DNA from: Chloroflexota bacterium
GTDB taxonomy: Bacteria > Chloroflexota > Limnocylindria > Limnocylindrales > CSP1-4
Length of the DNA stretch: 7,623 bases
Assembly (NCBI GenBank): GCA_004298915.1
Contig: SCTE01000077.1
Location: 1-7,623 of the forward strand
Direction: 5' to 3'
The translations under genes were made by a program, and so were the position numbers. The notes under the pieces were generated by a model that made no database searches, had not been told where the DNA came from, and saw only the letters and a program-made list of their open reading frames with translations. Shown here one piece after another: positions 1-6,026 of the stretch (position 1 is its first letter; each line of letters opens with the position of its first letter).

Positions 1-69
1 TTCGGGGCCGATGCGCTCGACGCGGCCCTCGCCGAATACGCCTCGCGTCACCGCCGCTTCGGGCGCTGA
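1..69 (+). CDS. uppS: Undecaprenyl diphosphate synthase (cis-prenyltransferase), C-terminal end only
   Basis: Partial gene cut by the left window edge: 22 codons in frame 1 ending in TGA at 67-69. The visible peptide is an Ala/Leu-rich helix (DALDAALAEYASRHRRFGR), and the closing Tyr...Arg-Arg-Phe-Gly-Arg pattern is the usual C-terminus of bacterial UppS, where the 'RRFGR' tail ends the protein. UppS condenses isopentenyl diphosphate onto farnesyl diphosphate to give the C55 lipid carrier for peptidoglycan. The next gene, cdsA, starts 7 nt later, and uppS-cdsA-dxr-rseP is a common bacterial gene order, which supports the call. No catalytic residues are inside the window, so the identification rests on the tail motif and context. 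Confidence 0.85.
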   Translation, partial: FGADALDAALAEYASRHRRFGR

Positions 70-76
70 TCGCCCG

Positions 77-907
77 ATGCTGACAGAGCGCCTGCGGAGC
101 ACCGCGATCCTCGTCCCGCCCCTGCTCGTGGTCCTGTGGTTCGGTGGGCCGTGGTTGATCCTGCTGGTCGGCCTGGCGGTCGGGTTCGGGGCTCGCGAGG
201 TGTTCCGGCTCCTCGCCGCCGCCGGGTACGCCGCGTTTCCGGCCCTCGGCGTCGTCCTCGCGATCGTCATCGCGATCAGCGAGCCCATCTCGGCACTCCC
301 GTCGGGATCGGGCCTCCTCCTGGCCAGCATCGGCGTCCTGCTGACCGGCGCGGCAGCCCTGACCCGCGAGGATCCGCGGGACGGGCTTGCCTCGTTCATG
401 ACGACCACGTTCGGCGCGCTTTACGTCGGGCTCCTCGGGTTCGTGCCGCGCCTCGCCGACCAGGCACCCGCCGTCCCGTCCGGCGCCCTGCTGGAGGTCC
501 TGGGCGGGGACCGGGGCTGGGTCCTCGTCCTCGTGCTGGGCGTCTGGGCGTTCGATTCGGGGGCCTACCTCGTCGGGCGGCGGTTCGGCCGCCGGCGGTT
601 CATGGCCCACATCTCGCCCTCGAAGACGATCGAGGGCGTCGTCGGCGGAACCGCTGCGGTGACCCTGGTGACCGTGCTGTTCGTCGCCGGGCTCGGCCAG
701 GCCCCGCTCCACGGCCTCCTCCTGGGCCCGCTCATCGCGGCGGCGGCACAGGCCGGCGACCTCGTCGAGTCGATGCTCAAGCGGGCCGCGGGCGCGAAGG
801 ATTCGGGCCGCCTGATCCCCGGGCATGGCGGCATGCTCGATCGCCTCGATTCCTTCCTGTTCGCCGCCCCGGCGGTGCTCCTCTATGTCCTCGTCGCGTT
901 CCCCTGA
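77..907 (+). CDS. cdsA: Phosphatidate cytidylyltransferase (CDP-diglyceride synthase)
   Basis: 276 aa integral membrane enzyme that makes CDP-diacylglycerol from phosphatidic acid and CTP, the branch point to all phospholipids. The family signature is complete near the C-terminus at residues 232-258: Ser-Met-Leu-Lys-Arg, then Lys-Asp-Ser-Gly, then Pro-Gly-His-Gly-Gly-Met-Leu-Asp-Arg-Leu-Asp, preceded by Gly-Asp at 227-228 (metal/CTP binding region). The rest is Leu/Val/Ala-rich with roughly seven or eight membrane segments, the first at about residues 10-45. I chose ATG 77 because it follows the uppS stop by 7 nt and gives a typical N-terminus (MLTERLRS then a hydrophobic helix). ATG 11 is in frame but would overlap uppS almost completely. 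No strong Shine-Dalgarno is visible, so translation probably depends on coupling to uppS. Length is normal for the family. Confidence 0.95.
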   Translation: MLTERLRSTAILVPPLLVVLWFGGPWLILLVGLAVGFGAREVFRLLAAAGYAAFPALGVVLAIVIAISEPISALPSGSGLLLASIGVLLTGAAALTREDPRDGLASFMTTTFGALYVGLLGFVPRLADQAPAVPSGALLEVLGGDRGWVLVLVLGVWAFDSGAYLVGRRFGRRRFMAHISPSKTIEGVVGGTAAVTLVTVLFVAGLGQAPLHGLLLGPLIAAAAQAGDLVESMLKRAAGAKDSGRLIPGHGGMLDRLDSFLFAAPAVLLYVLVAFP

Positions 908-916
908 TCCGGCCCG

Positions 917-2140
917 ATGACGACCGCCCCTGGACACGAACCACGGGTCCGCGTCGCCGTGCTCGGATCGACCGGGTCAATCGGACGTCAGACCCTCGAT
1001 GTCCTGGCCCGGAACCCACGGTTCGAGGTCGTCGGCCTCGCGGCGGGCCGGAACGTCGAACGCTTCGGAGACCAGATTCGGGCGGTCGGGCCGGCGGTCG
1101 CGATCGTGGCCGAGGACGCCCGCCGCGACGGGCTCGGCACGATCCCGGACGGGACGCGCGTGCAGGTCGGGGACGAGGCCCTGGACGAGCTCGCCGCGAG
1201 AACCGACCTCGACCTGCTGATCGTCGGGACCGGCGGGATGGTCAGCCTGCGCCCCGTCATCGCGGCGCTGCGGGCCGGGACGCCCGTGGCGACCGCCAAC
1301 AAGGAGACGCTCGTCGCCGGGGGTCACCTGGTGATGCCGATCGCCCGGGCCCAGGCCGCGGCACGGTCCGCGGCCGATCCCGCCGACCCCCTCGGCAGCC
1401 CGCTGGCGTGGATCCGACCGATCGACTCGGAACATTCGGCCATCTGGCAGTGTCTTGCCGGTGAGCGGGCGGGGTCGATCGCGCGCCTGATCCTGACCGC
1501 CTCCGGCGGGCCGTTCCTCGACCTCCCGGCCGAGGAGCTCGCGAACGTCACCATCGCGCAGGCGCTGCGCCACCCGACCTGGGCGATGGGGGACAAGATC
1601 ACGATCGACAGCGCCACCCTGGCGAACAAGGGCCTCGAGGTCATCGAGGCGCACTGGCTGTACGATGTCGGCTACGACATGATCGACGTCGTCATCCACC
1701 CCCAGTCGGTGGTGCATTCTGCCGTCCGGTTCGTCGACGGATCCGTGAAGGCCCAGCTGGGGACGCCCGACATGCGACTGCCCATCCAGTACGCGATCAC
1801 CTACCCGGACCGCCAGGCCTCCCCGGCGGCGGCGCCGGATCTCGCGGCCATCGGCCGTCTCGACTTCCTGCCGCCGGACGAGGGCAGGTTTCCGGCCCTG
1901 CGCATCGCGCGCTCGGCCGGCCGATCCGGCCCGTGGGCCAGCGCCGCGCTGATCGCCGCCGACGACGTCGCCGTCTCACGGTTCCTCGCCGGTGACATCA
2001 CCTTCGCCGACATTCCGCGCCTCCTCGAATCGGCGATCGGCCGGTTCGGGTCCCGGTCCGGTCCGCCGCCCGGTCTCGATGACCTCGTCGCCGTCGACGC
2101 CGACATCCGGGCCGCATACGCACGAGGAGCGATCGCTTGA
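917..2140 (+). CDS. dxr: 1-deoxy-D-xylulose 5-phosphate reductoisomerase
   Basis: 407 aa cytosolic enzyme of the MEP pathway that converts DXP to 2-C-methyl-D-erythritol 4-phosphate with NADPH and a divalent metal. The NADPH-binding loop GSTGSIG is at residues 17-23, Asn-Lys-Glu at 128-130, and metal ligands Asp170 and Glu172 lie in DSEHSA. A Ser-Gly-Gly-Pro-Phe stretch follows, then the flexible-loop His219-Pro-Thr-Trp222, and Ser232...Asn237-Lys238...Glu241, matching E. coli S222/N227/K228/E231. Two departures are visible. There are 16 extra residues between Lys129 and Asp170 compared with E. coli, rich in Ala/Asp/Pro. The usual Leu-Asn-Ala-Ala-Asn-Glu signature of the C-terminal helical region reads Leu-Ile-Ala-Ala-Asp-Asp (345-350). 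The Met before Asn-Lys is Ala236. All catalytic residues are kept, so the enzyme is probably active. It starts 9 nt after cdsA and its stop overlaps the rseP start. Confidence 0.96.
   Translation: MTTAPGHEPRVRVAVLGSTGSIGRQTLDVLARNPRFEVVGLAAGRNVERFGDQIRAVGPAVAIVAEDARRDGLGTIPDGTRVQVGDEALDELAARTDLDLLIVGTGGMVSLRPVIAALRAGTPVATANKETLVAGGHLVMPIARAQAAARSAADPADPLGSPLAWIRPIDSEHSAIWQCLAGERAGSIARLILTASGGPFLDLPAEELANVTIAQALRHPTWAMGDKITIDSATLANKGLEVIEAHWLYDVGYDMIDVVIHPQSVVHSAVRFVDGSVKAQLGTPDMRLPIQYAITYPDRQASPAAAPDLAAIGRLDFLPPDEGRFPALRIARSAGRSGPWASAALIAADDVAVSRFLAGDITFADIPRLLESAIGRFGSRSGPPPGLDDLVAVDADIRAAYARGAIA
2124..2129 (+). promoter_or_regulatory. Ribosome binding site deciding the rseP TTG start
   Basis: GAGGAG inside the last codons of dxr, followed by a 7-nt spacer to TTG at 2137. 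This ideal spacing fixes the non-ATG start of rseP, whose TTG overlaps the dxr TGA (TTGA at 2137-2140). Confidence 0.8.
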
Positions 2141-3243
2141 TCGAGATCGGCCGCACGATCGTCACCGTCGTCCTGTTCTTCGGGATCCTCGGCGCCCTGG
2201 TCGTCATCCACGAGCTCGGCCACTTCATCGTCGCGAGGCTGTTCCGTGTTCGCGTCCTCGAGTTCGGGATCGGCTTCCCGCCGCGAGCGAAGGTCCTGCG
2301 CGACGTCGGGGAAACCGTCTACACGCTCAACTGGCTGCCGATCGGCGGGTTCGTCAAGCTCGAGGGCGAGGACGGCGACGAGGCCGACGACCCGCGCTCG
2401 TTCGCGGCCCAGGGTCTCCCGAAGAAGATCCTGATCCTGGTCGCCGGCGTGGTCATGAACGTCGCCCTGGCCGCGGCGATCTTCACCGGGATCGCGTTGA
2501 CGGGCGATCCCGCGATCGGCGTCTACGTGCCCTACGTCGAGCCAGGATCGCCGGCCGAGTCGGCGGGCATCGAGGTCGGGGACGTGATCGAGCGGGTCAA
2601 CGGGGAGGCCTTCGGGGCCTTCGGGCCGAGCTCGGTCCTCGCCGAGTTGCACGACAGCGCCGGCAAGACCGTCACCCTCGCGGTGCGACGCGCCGACGCG
2701 GTCATCGACATCACGGCCACCCTCCGGACCCCGGACCAGGTCCGCGACGGCAAGGGTGCGCTCGGGATCGGGCAGCAGGGCACGTTGCCACTCGAGCCAA
2801 GATCCACCCCGGATCGCATCCACTACCCGGTCGACACGGCCCTCAGGCTCGGGCTCGAGCGCACCGAATCGGCCATGCGGGTGATCATCGACGGCGTCGG
2901 CCAGCTGGCCTCGGCGATCATCACCCGACCGACCGAGCCGCCACCGGCATCGGGCCCGATCGGCATCGCGACCCAGATCGGGGACATCTTCTGGACCCTC
3001 GGGCCGATCGTGACCCTGTACCTGGCCGGCATCCTGTCGGCCAACCTGGCGGTCGTGAACATCCTGCCGTTTCCGCCCCTGGACGGCGGCCGGATCATGC
3101 TCCTGCTGATCAAGCGGGTCGCCGGCACGAGGTTGTCGGTCCGGGCGGAGCGCCTGACCTACGTCGTCGGGTTCGTGTTCCTCATGGCGTTCCTGGTCTG
3201 GGTGACCGGGTTCGACATCGCCCGAGGCCTCGGCGGGGGATGA
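2137..3243 (+). CDS. rseP: Site-2 intramembrane zinc metalloprotease, RseP/MmpA (M50) family
   Basis: 368 aa membrane protease. Family members cut transmembrane anti-sigma factors or other membrane substrates during regulated intramembrane proteolysis; the substrate here is unknown. The zinc motif His25-Glu-Leu-Gly-His29 lies in the first membrane helix. The second catalytic motif, Asn-Ile-Leu-Pro-Phe-Pro-Pro-Leu-Asp316-Gly-Gly, lies in the third. A single PDZ domain occupies about residues 125-200, including a 'PGSPAESAGIEVGDVI' core. Four membrane segments are apparent: about 6-30, 93-117, 283-308 and 340-362. One PDZ and about 370 residues fit the shorter Gram-positive/actinobacterial type rather than the two-PDZ E. 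coli enzyme. Translation starts at TTG 2137 with a good Shine-Dalgarno (GAGGAG, 7-nt spacing), overlapping the dxr stop by 4 nt. The gene end overlaps ispG as ATGA. Such linkage implies translational coupling. Confidence 0.95.
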   Translation: MIEIGRTIVTVVLFFGILGALVVIHELGHFIVARLFRVRVLEFGIGFPPRAKVLRDVGETVYTLNWLPIGGFVKLEGEDGDEADDPRSFAAQGLPKKILILVAGVVMNVALAAAIFTGIALTGDPAIGVYVPYVEPGSPAESAGIEVGDVIERVNGEAFGAFGPSSVLAELHDSAGKTVTLAVRRADAVIDITATLRTPDQVRDGKGALGIGQQGTLPLEPRSTPDRIHYPVDTALRLGLERTESAMRVIIDGVGQLASAIITRPTEPPPASGPIGIATQIGDIFWTLGPIVTLYLAGILSANLAVVNILPFPPLDGGRIMLLLIKRVAGTRLSVRAERLTYVVGFVFLMAFLVWVTGFDIARGLGGG

Positions 3244-4490
3244 CGGCCCCGGACCGCCTGCGCCCGCGCCGCCGATCGACCGCTACCGTCGACATCGGGG
3301 GCGTGCTCGTCGGCAGCGCCCATCCCGTGGTCGTTCAGTCGATGACCAACACGGACACCGCCGACCCGGATGCCACGGCGATCCAGGTGGCCAGGCTTGC
3401 CCACGCCGGCAGCCAGCTCGTGCGGGTCACGGTCAATACCGACGCGGCCGCGGCCGCCGTGCCGGAGATGCTCCGGAAGCTCGCCGACCTGGGCGTCTCG
3501 GTCCCCGTCGTCGGGGACTTCCACTACAACGGCCACAAGCTGCTCATCGACCATCCGGCCGCGGCGGCCGGCCTCGCCAAGTACCGGATCAACCCGGGCA
3601 ACGTCGGCGCCAAGCGGCACGATGAGCACTTCCAGACCATCGTCCGGGTCGCCATCGACAATGACAAGCCCGTCCGGATCGGCGTGAACTGGGGTTCGCT
3701 GGACCAGCAGCTCCTGACCGACCTGATGGACCGGAACGCGCGCCGCCCCGAACCGCTCGATGCCCGGGACGTGATGATCGACGCGATGATCGAATCGGCC
3801 ATGCGGTCGGCGGAGCTCGCGGAAGCGACCGGCCTTCGCCACGACCGGATCATCATCTCGGCCAAGGTGTCGCGGGTCAGGGACCTCGTCGACGTCTACC
3901 GGCTCCTGGCCGCCCGGTCCGACTATCCCCTCCATCTCGGACTGACCGAGGCGGGGCTCGGGATGAAGGGCATCGTCGCCTCGACGGCGGGGATCGCCAT
4001 CCTCCTCGAGGAGGGCATCGGCGACACCATCCGGGTCTCGCTGACGCCCGCGCCGGGTGGCGAGCGCGAGGAGGAGGTCCGGGTCGCCCAGCAGATCCTC
4101 CAGTCGATGGGCCTGCGCGCGTTCCTCCCCCAGGTGAGCGCCTGTCCCGGCTGTGGCCGGACCACCTCGACGTTCTTCCAGGAGATGGCCGAGAAGATCC
4201 AGGGCCACCTCCGCGACCGGATGCCCGAGTGGCGGTCGATCCATCCCGGGGTCGAGGACATGACCGTCGCGGTCATGGGCTGCGTGGTGAACGGGCCGGG
4301 CGAGTCGAAGCACGCCGACATCGGGATCAGCCTGCCGGGGACCTTTGAGGACCCCGTAGCGCCGGTGTTCATGGATGGGAAGCTCGACCGCACGCTCCGC
4401 GGCGAGGGCCTCGTCGACGAGTTCATCGCCATCCTCGAGGACTACGTCGAGCGCCGCTATCCGGCGGCCAGGGAACCCGTCGGGGCCTGA
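3240..4490 (+). CDS. ispG: 4-hydroxy-3-methylbut-2-enyl diphosphate synthase (GcpE/IspG)
   Basis: 416 aa [4Fe-4S] enzyme of the MEP pathway that reductively opens methylerythritol cyclodiphosphate to HMBPP. The N-terminal TIM-barrel part carries the family stretches VVQSMTNTDTAD, GDFHYNGHK, KYRINPGNVG and RIGVNWGSLDQ. The C-terminal domain supplies the cluster ligands Cys302 and Cys305 (CPGCGR), Cys348 and Glu355 (MGCVVNGPGE). Cys305 to Cys348 is 43 residues, against 32 in E. coli. The extra residues, the 'GRTTSTFFQE' segment and the tail 'SKHADIGISLPG' mark the long subtype familiar from Alphaproteobacteria. ATG 3240 overlaps the rseP stop (ATGA); the frame is open further upstream, but that part lies wholly inside rseP and dxr. 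No strong Shine-Dalgarno is seen, so coupling to rseP is likely. It is the last gene before the 4491-4631 gap. Confidence 0.96.
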   Translation: MTAPDRLRPRRRSTATVDIGGVLVGSAHPVVVQSMTNTDTADPDATAIQVARLAHAGSQLVRVTVNTDAAAAAVPEMLRKLADLGVSVPVVGDFHYNGHKLLIDHPAAAAGLAKYRINPGNVGAKRHDEHFQTIVRVAIDNDKPVRIGVNWGSLDQQLLTDLMDRNARRPEPLDARDVMIDAMIESAMRSAELAEATGLRHDRIIISAKVSRVRDLVDVYRLLAARSDYPLHLGLTEAGLGMKGIVASTAGIAILLEEGIGDTIRVSLTPAPGGEREEEVRVAQQILQSMGLRAFLPQVSACPGCGRTTSTFFQEMAEKIQGHLRDRMPEWRSIHPGVEDMTVAVMGCVVNGPGESKHADIGISLPGTFEDPVAPVFMDGKLDRTLRGEGLVDEFIAILEDYVERRYPAAREPVGA

Positions 4491-4497
4491 CCCTCGT

Positions 4498-4526
4498 TCG
4501 ACGGTCCACCCATCCTCGTGTATACT
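4498..4526 (+). promoter_or_regulatory. Predicted sigma-70-type promoter for nusA
   Basis: TCGACG at 4498-4503 (4 of 6 match to TTGACA), a 17-nt spacer, and TATACT at 4521-4526 (5 of 6 match to TATAAT). This AT-rich hexamer stands out in very GC-rich DNA and lies 30 nt after the ispG stop. Transcription would start near 4532-4534, giving a leader of about 100 nt. The promoter is predicted from consensus and spacing only. Confidence 0.6.
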
Positions 4527-4560
4527 CCGGGCCGGAATCGAATGGCCGCCTCCGAGGACG

Positions 4561-4586
4561 CGTGGGTGACCCCCACGTATTTTTTT
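4561..4586 (+). terminator. Intrinsic terminator in the ispG-nusA gap (leader attenuator)
   Basis: CGTGGG (4561-4566) pairs perfectly with CCCACG (4572-4577) around a 5-nt loop TGACC, with a possible extra G-T pair (4560/4578). It is followed by TATTTTTTT (4578-4586 has eight T and one A), the longest T-run in the window. The form is classic Rho-independent. It lies 70 nt after ispG, so it can end the upstream operon. It is also about 28 nt downstream of the predicted nusA start point and 46 nt before the nusA ATG, so it would attenuate nusA transcripts too. Confidence 0.8.
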
Positions 4587-4613
4587 CGGGCGACCGAACC
4601 ACAGATGAACGTC

Positions 4614-4620
4614 AAGGAGG
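4614..4620 (+). promoter_or_regulatory. nusA ribosome binding site
   Basis: AAGGAGG with an 11-nt spacer to ATG 4632. The spacing is slightly long. ATG 4624 lies closer but is out of frame with NusA. The site lies downstream of the terminator, which argues against in-frame upstream starts at 4518, 4542 or 4605. Confidence 0.75.
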
Positions 4621-4631
4621 GCGATGCGACC

Positions 4632-6026
4632 ATGAGTCGAGATTTCATCGGTGCCCTCCTCCAGCTCAACGCCGAGAAGCAGGTTCCGCGCGAGCAGCTG
4701 ATCAAGACCGTCGAGGAGGCGATCGCGTCGGCCTACCGGCGGATCGCGAACGAAGAGGACATCCACGTCGAGATCGACGCCGACAGCGGCAAGATCCGCG
4801 TCTTCCGCGCCCGGATGGTCGCGGCGGAGGTCGAGGATCCCCTGACCGAGTTCACGCTTGAAGAGGCGCGCGCCGTCAAGCCGACCGCCGAGATCGGCGA
4901 GCTCGTCGAGACCGAGCAACTCGACGGTGACGTGTTCGGCCGGATCGGTGCCCAGACCGCCAAACAGGTCGTCCTCCAGCGCCTGCGAGAGGCCGAGCGC
5001 GATGTCGTGTACGACCAGTTCGCGAGCCGCGAAGGCGAGTTGATCACCGGGACCGTCAATCGCGTCGAGCCGCGGGCGATCATCCTCGATGTCGGCAAGG
5101 GCGTCGAGGGCATCCTCGCGACCACCGAGCAGTCGCCTCTCGAGCACTACCGGATTGGGCAGAACGTCAAGGCGTTCGTGCTCGAGGTCCGCCGCCTGCC
5201 CAAGGGCCCGGCCCTGTTCGTGACCCGGACCCACAAGGGCTTCCTGAAGCGCCTGTTCGAGCTCGAGGTCCCCGAGATCCACAGCGGCACGGTCGAGATT
5301 CGGGCGATTGCCCGAGAGGCCGGCAGCCGGAGCAAGGTCGCGGTCGGATCCCGCCAGGAGGGCCTCGACCCGGTCGGTGCCACGGTCGGGCAGCGCGGCT
5401 CCCGGGTCCAGGCCGTCGTCGCCGAGCTCGGTGGCGAGAAGATCGACGTCATCCCGTGGAACGACGACGCCGCGACGTTCGTGGCCAATGCCCTCTCGCC
5501 GGCCCAGGTCCTCTCGGTCGATATCGATGTCGAGCATCGAATCGCGAACGTCACGGTGCCGGAGCGCATGCTCTCGCTGGCGATCGGGCGCGAGGGCCAG
5601 AACGCGCGCCTGGCCGCCCGCCTGACGGGCTGGAGGATCGACATCCGGAGCGACGTCTCGGTCGCCGAGGCCAAGGCGGCCGAGGACGGTGCCGGCGCCG
5701 CCGTCGCCGACGGGCCGACCGCCGAAGCGCCTGCCGAGGTGCCCGCCGCCGAGGCGCCTGCCCCGAAACCGAAGAAGCCCACCGCGACCGCGGCCGCCAC
5801 GAAAGCCGCAAAGGCCGCGAAGGCCGAGACCGAGGTCGAGGCCGAGGCCCCGGCCGCGAAGCCGAAGAAGGCCGCAACGACCGCGAAGGCCACCAGGGCC
5901 ACCAAGGGATCGACGGCCGCCGTCGAGGTATCCGCTGACGCGGCCGACATGCCGGAGGTCGCGACACCCGCGAGGCAACCACGAGCCCGAGCCGCGAAGA
6001 CCGTCACTGAGGAGGTGGCGCCGTAG
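4632..6026 (+). CDS. nusA: Transcription termination/antitermination factor NusA
   Basis: 464 aa RNA-polymerase-associated factor that promotes pausing and hairpin-dependent termination and takes part in antitermination complexes. The N-terminal RNAP-binding domain covers about residues 1-130 (DFIGALLQLNAEKQV...). An S1 domain follows at about 136-200 (GELITGTVNRVEPRAIILDV). Tandem KH domains follow, with KH1 marked by Gly249-Ala-Thr-Val-Gly-Gln-Arg-Gly-Ser-Arg and KH2 by SLAIGREGQNARLAARLTGW (about 315-334). Residues from about 345 to 464 form a low-complexity Ala/Lys/Pro/Glu tail with two copies of a Lys-Pro-Lys-Lys motif and no recognisable acidic repeat domain like that of E. coli NusA. 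ATG 4632 was chosen because NusA proteins begin at this Arg-Asp-Phe-(Ile/Leu) segment and AAGGAGG precedes it. Expression appears controlled by the leader terminator at 4561-4586. The stop TAG (6024-6026) falls in a hairpin/Shine-Dalgarno junction with the YlxR frame. Confidence 0.96.
   Translation: MSRDFIGALLQLNAEKQVPREQLIKTVEEAIASAYRRIANEEDIHVEIDADSGKIRVFRARMVAAEVEDPLTEFTLEEARAVKPTAEIGELVETEQLDGDVFGRIGAQTAKQVVLQRLREAERDVVYDQFASREGELITGTVNRVEPRAIILDVGKGVEGILATTEQSPLEHYRIGQNVKAFVLEVRRLPKGPALFVTRTHKGFLKRLFELEVPEIHSGTVEIRAIAREAGSRSKVAVGSRQEGLDPVGATVGQRGSRVQAVVAELGGEKIDVIPWNDDAATFVANALSPAQVLSVDIDVEHRIANVTVPERMLSLAIGREGQNARLAARLTGWRIDIRSDVSVAEAKAAEDGAGAAVADGPTAEAPAEVPAAEAPAPKPKKPTATAAATKAAKAAKAETEVEAEAPAAKPKKAATTAKATRATKGSTAAVEVSADAADMPEVATPARQPRARAAKTVTEEVAP
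6010..6017 (+). promoter_or_regulatory. Perfect Shine-Dalgarno inside the 3' end of nusA
   Basis: AGGAGGTG is fully complementary to the 3' end of bacterial 16S rRNA and overlaps the last nusA codons. A start would be expected around 6022-6028, but the ylxR frame offers only GTA (6023) there. No ATG, GTG or TTG follows at proper spacing in any frame; the nearest, TTG 6036, is 18 nt away and in another frame from ylxR. The element may serve YlxR translation or act on ribosomes finishing nusA. Confidence 0.6.

Noticed and set aside
11..76. Upstream cdsA start at ATG 11
   Set aside because: It would overlap the uppS C-terminus nearly completely and add a non-hydrophobic leader not typical of CdsA; ATG 77 fits operon spacing.
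136..1464. A 442-codon + strand open frame over cdsA and dxr
   Set aside because: Arg/Pro/Gly-rich out-of-frame shadow of two well-identified enzymes.
1801..2823. A 340-codon minus-strand open frame over dxr and rseP
   Set aside because: Asp/Arg-rich shadow in the complement of conserved coding sequence; it crosses a gene boundary without any domain.
1992..3239. N-terminal extension of the IspG frame back to 1992
   Set aside because: This part lies entirely within rseP and the dxr end, is Arg/Gly/Pro-rich, and homologous IspG sequence starts just after ATG 3240.
4518..4631. N-terminally extended NusA from in-frame starts at 4518, 4542 or 4605
   Set aside because: 4518 overlaps the predicted -10 box. 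Both 4518 and 4542 would place the terminator T-run inside the coding region. Added residues do not resemble NusA, and AAGGAGG points to ATG 4632.
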